Positions 30,647 through 40,300 of a DNA stretch of 64,000 nucleotides are shown here, piece after piece. The notes under the pieces were generated by a model that worked only from the letters and a program-made list of their open reading frames with translations, made no database searches and had not been told where the DNA came from. Location of the stretch: the NCBI RefSeq assembly GCF_001571085.1, contig NZ_BCTC01000010.1, positions 32,845 through 96,844 of the forward strand. The letters are read 5' to 3'. The position numbers and the translations under genes were made by a program. This DNA is from Azohydromonas lata NBRC 102462 (GTDB lineage Bacteria; Pseudomonadota; Gammaproteobacteria; Burkholderiales; Burkholderiaceae_C). Every line of letters begins with the position of its first letter. Positions within the stretch are counted from its first letter, which is position 1.

Positions 30647-32371
30647 CTAGCGCGGCAGGAACAGCAGCCACACGACCAGCAGCAGGTTGAAGAGCAGCGA
30701 CACCACGAGCGCCGCCTTCCACAGTGCCAGCGGGTCGCGCACGGCCAGCGGCGTGGCCGTGGGCGCGCCCAAGCTGCGCGAGGCGCCGCGCTGCAGCGCC
30801 AGCAGCAGCTCCTCGGCGGTTTCGAAGCGCTGGCGCGGGTCGCGCGCCACGGCCTTGAGCACCAGGTGGTCCAGCCAGATGGGCACGTCCGGCCGCAGCC
30901 GCGACAACGGCCGCGGGTCGCGCCGAAAGCGCGCCGTCTGGTAGGGCTCCACCTCGCCGTAGGGCAGATGGCCGCCGAGCCACAGGTACAGCGTCGCGCC
31001 CAGGGCGAAGAGGTCGCTGCCGCTGTCGGCCGCGGCGCCTTCCCACTGCTCGGGGTTCATGAAGCTGGGCGTGCCGGCGTGCAGCTCGCGCTGCGCGGCC
31101 GGGGCGTGCGCGCTCACGGCCGTGCCCAGGTCCAGCAAGCGCCACTGGCCGTCCTCGCCCAAGTGCAGGTTGCCGGGCTTCAAGTCGCGGTGGACCACAC
31201 CCAGGCGGTGCAGCCGGCCCACGGCGCGCGTGATGGCGACGGCGCCGCGCACCACCTCGTCCACGCCGAAGCGCTGCCCGTCCTTGAGCCACTGCTCCAG
31301 GGTGCGCCCGCCGTGCCAGTCGAACACCGTGTAGAGCGCGCTGGCGTTGCGCACTTCATGCACGCGAATGAAGCCGGGTGCGTCGGCCTCGGCCAGGCGC
31401 AGTCCCAGCCAAGCCTCGTGGGCCAGCATGGCGCGCTCCTCGGGGTCGCTGGCGCGGGCCTCGTGCAGCGTCTTGAGGGCCACCAGCGTGCCTTGCGGGC
31501 TGCGCGCCTGGTACAGGCGGTGCACGCCGCTGTCGGCCACCAGGGCCGTGATGGTGAAGCCGTCGAGCCGGTCGCCCACTTTCAGCCGGCCCGGCACGGG
31601 CAACTGGCGGGAGCGGGCGAGCTCGTCCTCCAGCCGGCCGGCGTCCAGGCCCAGCACGCGCACCACCAGCGCGCTGGCGTTGTCGCGGCCGCCGGCGGCA
31701 ATGGCCGCCTCCACGATGGCGTCGCTGGCCTCCTGTGCGCTGCCCTTGGCGGCCAGCTCGGCCAGCCGGGCGCGCTTGAGCACGCCGTGCACGCCGTCGG
31801 TGGTCAGCACGAACACGTCGCCCACGCGCAGCGGGCCCTGCGCGTAGTCCACGCTCAGCGCCTCGTCCAGGCCCACGGCGCGGGTGAGGCGGCTGCGCTG
31901 GTCGGGGTGGTCAAAGGCGTGGTCCTGGGTCAGCGGCGCGAGCTCGCCACCGCTGAGCAGCCAGGCGCGCGTGTCGCCCACGTGGGCCACGGTGTAGCCG
32001 CGGCCTTCCAGCGCCAGCGCGGTGAGCGTGGTCAGCGCCGTGGTGGGCTCGGCCACGCGGCCGGCCTCGCGGCGGTGCCAGCCGCCGCCCACCTGGCGCT
32101 GGCGGTTCACGGCCACGAGCCAGTTGTTTTGGGCGGCAATGAGACGGTCCAGCACCACGGTGGTGTCCCAGGTGGCCGGGGCGGCGAAGAAGTCCGACAG
32201 CAGCCCCATCACGCTGGTCTGCGCCGCCTCGCGCCCGCCGCCGCCGGTGGACACGCCGTCGGCGATGGCTGCCACCAGCCCGCGGCGCTCGCGCAGCGCG
32301 CCGGCGAAGTCCTCGTTGATCTCGCGCGGACCGCGGCGGCTCGCGTGGCCGATGTCGACTTCAAAACTCAT
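30647..32371 (-). CDS. PP2C phosphatase-Ser/Thr kinase fusion, C-terminal membrane anchor
   Basis: A 574-residue protein. The N-terminal PP2C-like phosphatase (about 1-245) has metal-site motifs REINEDF, AIADGVSTGGGG, VAHVGDTRAWL, TTDGVHG and GGRDNASALVV. A protein kinase domain (about 265-535) has the VALKTL lysine, HRDLKPGNLHLGEDG, LLDLGTAV (DLG for DFG) and MNPEQWEG. A single C-terminal helix (about 550-572) anchors it to the inner membrane. Such fusions are often found inside nitrate assimilation clusters; the substrate is unknown. It is opposite in orientation to its neighbours and shares a 59-base gap with nirB. Confidence 0.9.
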   Translation of the reverse strand: MSFEVDIGHASRRGPREINEDFAGALRERRGLVAAIADGVSTGGGGREAAQTSVMGLLSDFFAAPATWDTTVVLDRLIAAQNNWLVAVNRQRQVGGGWHRREAGRVAEPTTALTTLTALALEGRGYTVAHVGDTRAWLLSGGELAPLTQDHAFDHPDQRSRLTRAVGLDEALSVDYAQGPLRVGDVFVLTTDGVHGVLKRARLAELAAKGSAQEASDAIVEAAIAAGGRDNASALVVRVLGLDAGRLEDELARSRQLPVPGRLKVGDRLDGFTITALVADSGVHRLYQARSPQGTLVALKTLHEARASDPEERAMLAHEAWLGLRLAEADAPGFIRVHEVRNASALYTVFDWHGGRTLEQWLKDGQRFGVDEVVRGAVAITRAVGRLHRLGVVHRDLKPGNLHLGEDGQWRLLDLGTAVSAHAPAAQRELHAGTPSFMNPEQWEGAAADSGSDLFALGATLYLWLGGHLPYGEVEPYQTARFRRDPRPLSRLRPDVPIWLDHLVLKAVARDPRQRFETAEELLLALQRGASRSLGAPTATPLAVRDPLALWKAALVVSLLFNLLLVVWLLFLPR

Positions 32372-32430
32372 GCGGCCATTGTCCGCGCACCGAATTCCCC
32401 GCTCTCGACTTCCTCCTCAGGGATGCAGCC

Positions 32431-34926
32431 ATGAAGAAGATGAAACTGGTTCTGATCGGCAACGGCATGGCCGGCGTGCGCACGCTGGAAGAGCTGCTCA
32501 AGATCGCGCCGGACCTCTACGACATCACGGTGTTCGGCGCCGAGCCGCACCCCAACTACAACCGCATCCTGCTGTCGCCCGTGCTCGCGGGCGAGCAGAC
32601 GATAGACGAGATCATCCTCAACCCGCTGTCCTGGTACGAGGAGCACGGCATCACGCTGCACCTGGGCTGCGAGGTCACCGAGGTCAACCGCGCCAGGCGC
32701 ATCGTCAGCGGCCGCGCCAAGGACGGCAGCAGCGTCGAGGTGCCCTACGACCGGCTGCTGATCGCCACCGGCTCCAACCCCTTCATCCTCCCCGTCCCGG
32801 GCAAGGACTTGCAGGGCGTGATCGCCTACCGCGACATCGCCGACACCGAGTACATGATCGAGACGGCCAAGACGCACCGCCACGCGGTGGTCGTCGGCGG
32901 CGGCCTGCTGGGCCTGGAAGCGGCCAACGGGCTGATGCTGCGCGGCATGCAGGTCACGGTGGTGCACATCTCGCCGACGCTCATGGAGCGCCAGCTCGAC
33001 GAGGTGGCCGGCAAGATGCTGCAGAAGTCGCTGCAGGACCGCGGCCTGCAGTTCGAGATGGGCGCGCACACGCAGGCGCTCGTGGGCGGCGACGACGGCC
33101 GCGTCAAGGCCGTGCGCTTCACCGACGGGCGCGAGATCCCGGCCGACCTGGTGGTGATGGCCGCCGGCATCCGTCCCAACACCGCGCTGGCCGAAAAGAT
33201 AGGTTTGCACTGCAACCGCGGCATCGTCGTCACCGACACCATGCAGACCGTCACCGACCCGCGCGTCTACGCCGTGGGCGAGTGCGCGGCGCACCGCGGC
33301 ATCGCCTACGGGCTGGTGGCGCCGCTCTTCGAGCAGGGCAAGGTGTGCGCCACGCACCTGGCGCAGTTCGGCATCGGCCGCTACTTGGGCAGCCAGGTCA
33401 GCACCAAGCTCAAGGTCACGGGCATAGACCTGTTCTCGGCCGGCAACTTCAACGGCGGCGAGGACTGCGAGGAGATCGTGATGAGCGATCCCTTCGGCGG
33501 CGTCTACAAGAAGCTCGTCCTCAAGGACGACAAGCTGGTGGGCGCCTGCCTGTACGGCGACACGGCCGACGGCGCCTGGTACTTCAAGCTGCTGCGCGAG
33601 GGCCGCAGCGTGGCCGAGATGCGCGACAAGCTCATGTTCGGCGAGGACCACCTGGGCGACGCCGGCCACCAGGGCCACAGCAAGGCCGCCTCCATGGCCG
33701 ACAGCGACGAGGTCTGCGGCTGCAACGGCGTGACCAAGGGCACCATCTGCAAGGCCATCAAGGACAAGGGCCTGTTCACGCTGGAGGACGTGCGCAAGCA
33801 CACCAAGGCCAGCGCCTCCTGCGGCTCCTGCACCGGGCTGGTCGAGCAGATCCTCATGTTCACGGCCGGCGGCGACTACTCCGCCACGCCCAAGCACAAG
33901 GCCCTGTGCGGCTGCACCGACCACAGCCACCAGGACGTGCGCGACGCCATTCGCCGCGAAAAGCTGCTGTCCATCCCGCAGGTCTACGCGACGCTGGGCT
34001 GGCGCAACCCCAACGGCTGCGCGAGCTGCCGCCCGGCGGTCAACTACTACCTCATCAGCACCTGGCCCAAGGAGGCGCAGGACGACCCGCAAAGCCGCTT
34101 CGTCAACGAGCGCAGCCACGCCAACATCCAGAAGGACGGCACCTACTCCGTGATTCCGCGCATGTGGGGCGGCGAGACCTCGGCCTCCGACCTGCGCCGC
34201 ATCGCCGACGTGGTGGACAAGTACGCCATTCCCACCGTCAAGGTCACGGGCGGCCAGCGCATAGACCTGCTGGGCGTGAAGAAGGAAAACCTGCAGGCCG
34301 TCTGGCGCGACCTGGGCATGCCCAGCGGCCTGGCCTACGCCAAGTCGCTGCGCACGGTGAAGACCTGCGTGGGCAGCGAGTGGTGCCGCTTCGGCACGCA
34401 GGACAGCACGCAGCTGGGCAAGGACCTGGAGCACGCGCTGTGGGCCATGTACTCGCCGCACAAGGTCAAGATGGCCGTCAGCGGCTGCCCGCGCAACTGT
34501 GCCGAGTCCGGCACCAAGGACGTCGGGATCATCGGCGTGGACTCCGGCTGGGAGCTGCACATCGGCGGCAACGGCGGCATCAAGACCGAGGTGGCCCAGT
34601 TCTTCGTGAAGGTCAAGACGGCCCAGGAGGTGCTGGAGCACGCCGGCGCCTTCCTGCAGCTCTACCGCGAGGAAGGCTGGTACCTGGAGCGCACCGTGCA
34701 CTACATCGAGCGCGTGGGCCTGGACCATGTGAAAAAGGCCGTGCTCGACGACGCCGAGAACCGCAAGGCGCTGTGGGCGCGGCTGCAGTTCGCGCTGGAC
34801 GGGCAACCCGACCCCTGGCACGAAGCGGTGAAGGCCGGCGTGGACACGCGCCAGTTCGAGCCGCTGCGCGTCTCGGCCGAGGCCCTGTCGGCTGAAACGC
34901 CCGCCAGCGAGCCCCTCAAGGCCTGA
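32431..34926 (+). CDS. nirB: Assimilatory nitrite reductase, large subunit
   Basis: An 831-residue NADH-dependent siroheme enzyme reducing nitrite to ammonium. The order is an FAD/NAD Rossmann module (LIGNGMAGVRTLEELL, VVVGGGLLGLEAANGL), BFD-like [2Fe-2S] motifs (VCGCNGVTKGTICKAI with CGSCTGL, then LCGCTDHSHQDV and GCASCRPAV), and the sulfite/nitrite reductase core with siroheme/4Fe-4S cysteines in TCVGSEWCRFGTQDS and SGCPRNCAESGTKDVG. Siroheme depends on CobA activity, and the cobA gene in this cluster is frameshifted. nirD follows 31 bases later. Confidence 0.96.
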   Translation: MKKMKLVLIGNGMAGVRTLEELLKIAPDLYDITVFGAEPHPNYNRILLSPVLAGEQTIDEIILNPLSWYEEHGITLHLGCEVTEVNRARRIVSGRAKDGSSVEVPYDRLLIATGSNPFILPVPGKDLQGVIAYRDIADTEYMIETAKTHRHAVVVGGGLLGLEAANGLMLRGMQVTVVHISPTLMERQLDEVAGKMLQKSLQDRGLQFEMGAHTQALVGGDDGRVKAVRFTDGREIPADLVVMAAGIRPNTALAEKIGLHCNRGIVVTDTMQTVTDPRVYAVGECAAHRGIAYGLVAPLFEQGKVCATHLAQFGIGRYLGSQVSTKLKVTGIDLFSAGNFNGGEDCEEIVMSDPFGGVYKKLVLKDDKLVGACLYGDTADGAWYFKLLREGRSVAEMRDKLMFGEDHLGDAGHQGHSKAASMADSDEVCGCNGVTKGTICKAIKDKGLFTLEDVRKHTKASASCGSCTGLVEQILMFTAGGDYSATPKHKALCGCTDHSHQDVRDAIRREKLLSIPQVYATLGWRNPNGCASCRPAVNYYLISTWPKEAQDDPQSRFVNERSHANIQKDGTYSVIPRMWGGETSASDLRRIADVVDKYAIPTVKVTGGQRIDLLGVKKENLQAVWRDLGMPSGLAYAKSLRTVKTCVGSEWCRFGTQDSTQLGKDLEHALWAMYSPHKVKMAVSGCPRNCAESGTKDVGIIGVDSGWELHIGGNGGIKTEVAQFFVKVKTAQEVLEHAGAFLQLYREEGWYLERTVHYIERVGLDHVKKAVLDDAENRKALWARLQFALDGQPDPWHEAVKAGVDTRQFEPLRVSAEALSAETPASEPLKA

Positions 34927-34957
34927 TCCAACTCCTCCACAGAAAGACAAGACGACC

Positions 34958-35368
34958 ATGAGCGCCTGGATTCCCGTCTGCACCCTGGCCGAGCTGCCCC
35001 TGCTCGGCGCCCGCCGCGTGGAGCGCCCCCAAGGCGCGCCGGTGGCGGTGTTCCGCAACGCCGACGACGAAGTGTTCGCGCTGCTGGACCGCTGCCCGCA
35101 CAAGGGCGGCCCGCTGTCGCAAGGCATCGTCAGCGGCCGCAGCGTCGCCTGCCCGCTGCACAACTGGAACATCGCCCTGGACAGCGGCCAGGTGGCCGCG
35201 CCGGACGAGGGCGCCACCCCCGCCTTCGCCGTGAAGGTGGAAGGCGGCATGGTGCACCTGGACCGCCAGCAGCTCGCCACCCTGGCCATCGACCTGCCCC
35301 TGCCCCAGGCCGGCCCTGCCTGCCGCGGCGCGCGCGCGGCGTGCATGCCGGCCCCGCAACAGCTTTAA
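34958..35368 (+). CDS. nirD: Nitrite reductase small subunit (Rieske type)
   Basis: A 136-residue NirD partner of NirB. The Rieske-like [2Fe-2S] region is CPHKGGPLSQGIVSG and CPLHNWNIALDSG with both Cys-x-His and Cys-x2-His pairs complete, whereas many NirD proteins have lost them. A tail of about 20 residues follows the domain. It lies between nirB and nasA on the same strand. Confidence 0.93.
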   Translation: MSAWIPVCTLAELPLLGARRVERPQGAPVAVFRNADDEVFALLDRCPHKGGPLSQGIVSGRSVACPLHNWNIALDSGQVAAPDEGATPAFAVKVEGGMVHLDRQQLATLAIDLPLPQAGPACRGARAACMPAPQQL

Positions 35369-35402
35369 GCGCGCCGCTTCCGGCGCGAATCACGGTTAAG
35401 AC

Positions 35403-38219
35403 ATGGCTGAAACCCGTTCCACCTGCCCTTACTGCGGCGTCGGCTGCGGCGTGATCATCGACAGCGATGGCGCGCAGATCACCGGCGTGCGCGGCGACCC
35501 CCAGCACCCGGCCAACTTCGGCCGCCTCTGCAGCAAGGGCAGCACGCTGCACCTGACGGCCGCGGCACCCGTGACGCTGCGCCAGCGCCTGCTGCACCCC
35601 CTGCGCCGCGCCGAGCGCGGCCAGGCGCCGCAGCGCGTGGGCTGGAACGAGGCGCTGTCCGAAGCCACGGACCGTTTCGAGGACGTCATACGCCGCCACG
35701 GCCGCGACGCCGTGGGCTTCTACCTCTCCGGCCAACTGCTAACCGAGGACTACTACGTCTTCAACAAGCTGGCCAAGGGCCTCATCGGCACCAACAACGT
35801 CGACACCAACTCGCGGCTGTGCATGAGCTCGGCCGTGGCCGGCTACAAGGTCACGCTGGGCGCGGACGCGCCGCCCGCCTGCTACGAGGACCTCGCGCAC
35901 GCGCGCACCCTCTTCATCGCCGGCTCCAACATGGCGTGGGCGCATCCCATCCTCATGCGCCGCGTGGAGGACGCCAAGCGCGCCAACCCGGCGCTGCGGC
36001 TCATCGTGGTGGACCCGCGCCGCACCGAGACCGCGGCCCTGGCCGACCTGCACCTGGCGCTGCTGCCGGGCACGGACGTGGCCCTGTTCCACGGCCTGCT
36101 GCACCTCATGCTGTGGGAGGGCCTCACCGACAACGCCTACATCGCCGCGCACACGCAGGGGTTCGACGCGCTGCGCGAGCGCGTGCGCGAGTTCACCCCG
36201 CGCGAGACGGCGCGCATCACCGGGCTGCGCGAGCAGGACGTCGTCACCGCCGCGCGCTGGTTCGCCGGGCTGGACGGCGCGCCGGGCGCGCCGCGCGCCC
36301 CCACGCTGTCGCTGTACTGCCAGGGCCTCAACCAAAGCCGCAACGGCACGGCCAAGAACGCCGCGCTGGTGAACCTGCACCTGGCCACGGGCCAGATCGG
36401 CCAGGCCGGCGCCGGCCCCTTCTCCCTTACCGGCCAGCCCAACGCCATGGGCGGGCGCGAGGTGGGCGGCCTCGCCAACCTGCTGTCCGCGCACCGCGAC
36501 ATGGCCAACCCCGAGCACCGCGCCGAGGTGGCGCGGCTGTGGGGCGTGGACGACGTGCCCTCGCGTGCGGGCAAGACCGCCGTCGAGATGTTCGAGGCGG
36601 CGGCCGACGGCGAGATCAAGGCGCTGTGGATCGCCTGCACCAACCCGGCGCAGTCCCTGCCCGACCAGGCGACGGTGCGCCGTGCGCTGCAGCAGGCGGA
36701 GTTCGTGGTGGTGCAGGAAGCCTTCCGCGACACCGCCACCGCCGCCTTTGCCGACCTGCTGCTGCCGGCCGCCTCCTGGGGCGAGAAGGAAGGCACCGTG
36801 ACGAACAGCGAGCGCCGCATCAGCCGCGTACGCGCGGCCGTGGCGGCGCCGGGCGAGGCGCGCAGCGATTTCGCCATCGCCACCGAGTTCGCGCAGCGGC
36901 TGGAAGGCCGGCTGCGGCCCGGAAAACCCCCGCTCTTCGCCTACGCCTCGCCGCAAGCCGCGTGGCTGGAGCACCGCGAAAGCACGCGCGGGCGGGACCT
37001 GGACATCACCGGCCTGAGCTGGGACGTGCTGGAGACGGCCGGGCCGCAGCAGTGGCCCATGCCGCAGGGCGCCACGCAGGGCCGCGCGCGCCTCTATGAA
37101 GACGGCGTGTTTCCCACCGCCGACGGCCGCGCCAAGTTCGCCGACCTGGCTTATGAGCCCGTGGCCGAGCCGCGCGACGGCCGCTTTCCCTTCAGCCTCA
37201 ACACCGGGCGGCTGCGCGACCAGTGGCATGGCATGAGCCGCACGGGGGTATTGGGCCGCCTCTTCGGCCACGTGCCGGAGCCGGCGGTGGAGCTGCATCC
37301 GCAGGAGCTGGCGCGGCTGAACGTGGCCGAGGGCGACCTGCTGCACGTCACCTCGCGGCGCGGCTCCATCCTGCTGCCCGTGGCCGCCAACGAGGGCGTG
37401 CCGCTGACGCAGGCCTTCATTCCCATGCACTGGGGCTCGGAGTTCGTCTGCGGCCGCAGCAGCCGCGGCGAACCGCTGGCGGGCGTCAACGCCCTCACCT
37501 CGCCCGCGTTCTGCCCCATCTCCAAGCAGCCGGAGCTCAAGCACGCGGCGGTGAAGCTGCTCAAGGCCGAGCTGCCGTGGCGGCTGCTGGCCCTGGCCTG
37601 GCTGCCGGACGAGGACGCGCAGGCCGCGCGCACCGCGCTGCGCCCGCTGATGGAGCGCTTCGACTACGCCAGTTGCGTGCCCTTCGGCCACGAGCGCAGC
37701 GGCGTGCTGTTCCGCGCCGCGGCCGACGCGCCGCCGCCGCTGGAGCTGGTCGACGAGGTCGAGCGGCTGCTGGGCCTGGCCGGCCCGGGCGTGCGCGCCC
37801 TGCGCTACGAGGACCGCAAGCGTGGCCAGCGCCGCACGGTCAAGCTCGCCACGGTGGGCGGCGACAGCCGGCTCGAAGCCGTGCTGCTGGCCGGCGACGC
37901 CAGCGCCGAAAGCTGGATCAAGGCCCTGCTGCAGGATGAGCTGCCCGCCCAAGCCTACGGCCGGCTGCTGCTGGCCCCCGGCGCCAAGCCCCCCGTGGCG
38001 CTGGCGCCGCGCGGCAAGCAGGTGTGCGCCTGCTTCAACGTGAGCGAGCCGCAAATCCGCGAGGCCCTCGCCGGCTGCCGCGGCAGCGGCGTCGAGCGCC
38101 TGTCGCAGTTGCAGTCTCAACTGCGCTGCGGCACCAACTGCGGCTCCTGCGTGCCGGCGCTCAAGACGCTGGTGGCGGCCACGCCCGCGACCGCGCCAGC
38201 GCCTACAGTGGCGGCTTGA
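35403..38219 (+). CDS. nasA: Assimilatory nitrate reductase catalytic subunit
   Basis: A 938-residue cytoplasmic molybdenum enzyme reducing nitrate to nitrite. An N-terminal 4Fe-4S site (CPYCGVGCGVIIDSD, then GRLCSKGS) leads into the bis-MGD molybdopterin domains (ERGQAPQRVGWNEALSEA, CMSSAVAGYK, SNMAWAHPI) and the dinucleotide-binding C-domain (NTGRLRDQWHGMSRTG). A BFD-like [2Fe-2S] domain ends the protein (VCACFNVSEPQIREAL, then CGTNCGSCVPALK), as in Klebsiella NasA-type enzymes that take electrons from NADH via a partner. It is third in nirB-nirD-nasA. Confidence 0.95.
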   Translation: MAETRSTCPYCGVGCGVIIDSDGAQITGVRGDPQHPANFGRLCSKGSTLHLTAAAPVTLRQRLLHPLRRAERGQAPQRVGWNEALSEATDRFEDVIRRHGRDAVGFYLSGQLLTEDYYVFNKLAKGLIGTNNVDTNSRLCMSSAVAGYKVTLGADAPPACYEDLAHARTLFIAGSNMAWAHPILMRRVEDAKRANPALRLIVVDPRRTETAALADLHLALLPGTDVALFHGLLHLMLWEGLTDNAYIAAHTQGFDALRERVREFTPRETARITGLREQDVVTAARWFAGLDGAPGAPRAPTLSLYCQGLNQSRNGTAKNAALVNLHLATGQIGQAGAGPFSLTGQPNAMGGREVGGLANLLSAHRDMANPEHRAEVARLWGVDDVPSRAGKTAVEMFEAAADGEIKALWIACTNPAQSLPDQATVRRALQQAEFVVVQEAFRDTATAAFADLLLPAASWGEKEGTVTNSERRISRVRAAVAAPGEARSDFAIATEFAQRLEGRLRPGKPPLFAYASPQAAWLEHRESTRGRDLDITGLSWDVLETAGPQQWPMPQGATQGRARLYEDGVFPTADGRAKFADLAYEPVAEPRDGRFPFSLNTGRLRDQWHGMSRTGVLGRLFGHVPEPAVELHPQELARLNVAEGDLLHVTSRRGSILLPVAANEGVPLTQAFIPMHWGSEFVCGRSSRGEPLAGVNALTSPAFCPISKQPELKHAAVKLLKAELPWRLLALAWLPDEDAQAARTALRPLMERFDYASCVPFGHERSGVLFRAAADAPPPLELVDEVERLLGLAGPGVRALRYEDRKRGQRRTVKLATVGGDSRLEAVLLAGDASAESWIKALLQDELPAQAYGRLLLAPGAKPPVALAPRGKQVCACFNVSEPQIREALAGCRGSGVERLSQLQSQLRCGTNCGSCVPALKTLVAATPATAPAPTVAA

Positions 38220-38351
38220 AGCGGCGGCATGGCGGCGGTGAAGGCCATGGGCGGTACCTCCGGCAAGGCGCTCGGTGAAAACCCGTTGAGCCTGTCCGGG
38301 TACGGCGTTCCGGCCCGCTTCTTGCGAAACGCGCCCGGGGGACAATCTGAC

Positions 38352-39302
38352 ATGAGCATTTCGAGCTACATCAAGGAAATCGGCCGCGGCGCCAACGGCG
38401 CGCGTTCATTGACGCAGGAGCAGGCGCGCGAGGTCATGGGCCAGGTGCTAGACGGCAGCGTCAGCGACCTGGAAGTCGGCGCCTTCGCCATAGGCATGCG
38501 CATGAAGGGCGAGACGGCCGAGGAGCTGGCGGGCTTCCTGGCCGCGGCGCACGAGCGCTGCCTGGCCATCCCGTCGAACCAGCCGGTCGTGGTGCTGCCC
38601 ACCTACAACGGCGCGCGGCGGCTGCCCAACCTGACACCGCTGCTGGCGCTGCGCCTGGCGCAGGAAGGCGTGCGCGTGCTGGTGCACGGCCCGCTGCAGG
38701 ACCCCAAGCGCGTCACCAGCGCCGAGGTGTTCCAGAGCCTGGGCCTGCCGGCGGTGCGCACGGCGCAGGAGGCCGAACGCGCTTGGGCGCGGCACGAGCC
38801 GGCCTTCATGCGCATCGACGCGCTGTGCCCGCCGCTGTCGCGGCTGCTGGACGTGCGCTGGGTCATCGGCCTGCGCAACTCCGGCCACACCATCGCCAAG
38901 ATGCTCAACCCCGTGCGCGGCGCGCGCGCGGTGCGCGTCACCAACTACACGCACCCCGAATTCGGCCAGTTGCTGGCGCAGTACGCGCAGAACGAGCAGG
39001 CCGACATGCTGCTCATGCGCGGCACCGAGGGTGAGCCCGTGGCCGACGCGCGCCGCGTGCCGCGCATGGACGTGTCGCTGCGCGGCGTGGCGCGCGAAGA
39101 GCTTTCCTGCCCCGCGCAGGACGGCGCGCTGGCGCAGTTGCCCGTGCTGCCGCGCGACAACGACGCGGCCACCACCGCGCACTACATCCAGTCGGTGCTC
39201 AGCGGCGAAAAGCCCGCGCCCGCGCCGCTGGAACGCCAGGTCGAACTGCTGCTGGCCGCCGTGGCCGCCATGCAGGACGAGGCGCTGGAACACAGCGCAT
39301 AA
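38352..39302 (+). CDS. ybiB: DNA-binding protein YbiB (TrpD2 family)
   Basis: A 316-residue homologue of E. coli YbiB, which has the fold of anthranilate phosphoribosyltransferase but binds nucleic acid instead. It starts MSISSYIKEIGRGANGARSL. The region LPTYNGARRLPNLTPLLALRLAQ replaces the phosphoribosyl-binding GTGGD loop, and RNSGHTIAKMLNPV is characteristic. The ATG at 38352 is preferred; upstream in-frame codons from 38229 are not family-like. It is placed after nasA, a frequent position in these bacteria. Its role in nitrate metabolism is unknown. Confidence 0.88.
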   Translation: MSISSYIKEIGRGANGARSLTQEQAREVMGQVLDGSVSDLEVGAFAIGMRMKGETAEELAGFLAAAHERCLAIPSNQPVVVLPTYNGARRLPNLTPLLALRLAQEGVRVLVHGPLQDPKRVTSAEVFQSLGLPAVRTAQEAERAWARHEPAFMRIDALCPPLSRLLDVRWVIGLRNSGHTIAKMLNPVRGARAVRVTNYTHPEFGQLLAQYAQNEQADMLLMRGTEGEPVADARRVPRMDVSLRGVAREELSCPAQDGALAQLPVLPRDNDAATTAHYIQSVLSGEKPAPAPLERQVELLLAAVAAMQDEALEHSA

Positions 39303-39320
39303 CGCCCCTCCGACGCAAAC

Positions 39321-40272
39321 ATGACAAACCGGACACAGGCGCTCAGCGAATCGACATCCCGTGCGGCCACTTCGCGGCTGCGAGCCTTGTCCGGCAGCGC
39401 CGGCGCCGCGCGGCGCCCTGTTGGAGATTGCGCGCTGGTGGGTGCCGGCCCGGGCGACCCGCAACTGCTCACGCTGGCGGCGCTGCGCGCCATTCGGCGC
39501 GCCACGGTGCTGCTGGTGGATGACCTGGTGCCCGGCGAGCTGGTGGAGTTCGCGCTGCGCGGTTTGAAACGCCGGCCGCGCATCGTCCCCGTGGGCAAGC
39601 GCGGCGGTTGCGCCAGCACGCCGCAGCGTTTCATCGAACGGCTCATGGCCGCCGAGGCCCTGGCCGGGCAGCGCGTGGTGCGGCTCAAGGGGGGGCGACC
39701 CCTTCATCTTCGGCCGCGGCGGCGAGGAAGTGCAGGCGCTGCAGGCGCAGGGCATTCCCACGCGCGTGGTCAACGGCATCACCTCGGGGCTGGCCGCCGC
39801 CACGGGGCTGGGCGTGCCGCTGACGCACCGCGCGCATGCGCAGGGCGTCATCTTCGTCACCGGCCATGCCAAGCCCGGCGGCAGCACGCCGGATTGGGCC
39901 GTGCTCGCGCAGGCCGCGGCGCTGGGCCTCACGCTGGTGGTCTACATGGGCGTGGCGCAGGTGGACCAGCTGCATGCCGGCCTGGTGCAGGGCCTGCCCG
40001 GCTCCACGCCGGTGGCCGTGGTGCAGCACGCCAGCCTGCCCCAGCAGCGTGAGCTGGTCACGACGCTGGCCGAGCTGCCGCGCGCGCTGCGCGACGTCGG
40101 CTTGGGCAGCCCGGCCATCATGGTCATCGGCGAAGTGGTGAACGCGCGCACGCTGGCGGCGCAGGCGCAGCACCAGCTGCACCAGGCGGGGCATCAGACG
40201 GAGCAATCCGCGCAGGCCGTCACGCCGGGCGCGGGCACGTCCGCCCCGCAAAGGGCCCGCCGCCGCGCCTGA
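39321..40272 (+). pseudogene. cobA: Uroporphyrinogen-III C-methyltransferase, frameshifted
   Basis: SUMT makes precorrin-2 for siroheme, the cofactor of NirB. The 5' frame (from 39321) reads DCALVGAGPGDPQLLTLAALRAI and VVRLKGG, then loses homology. The 3' frame resumes with DPFIFGRGGEEVQALQAQGIPTRVVNGITSG and VIFVTGHAKPGG. The switch is a run of seven G residues (39689-39695); six would keep the frame. Without the extra base the protein would be about 316 residues with a typical N-terminal extension. This is either a real mutation, a slippage site or a sequencing error. Confidence 0.85.
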
Positions 40273-40300
40273 CACGGGGAAACCCGGACAATCGCGCCCC

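Noticed and set aside
30636..31292. Alternative minus-strand frame overlapping the kinase domain
   Set aside because: It is an out-of-frame reading of the PP2C-kinase gene with Arg/Ala/Gly-rich nonsense sequence.
32368..35346. A 992-codon open frame antisense to nirB and nirD
   Set aside because: It mirrors the codon-position GC bias of nirB and has no recognisable domain.
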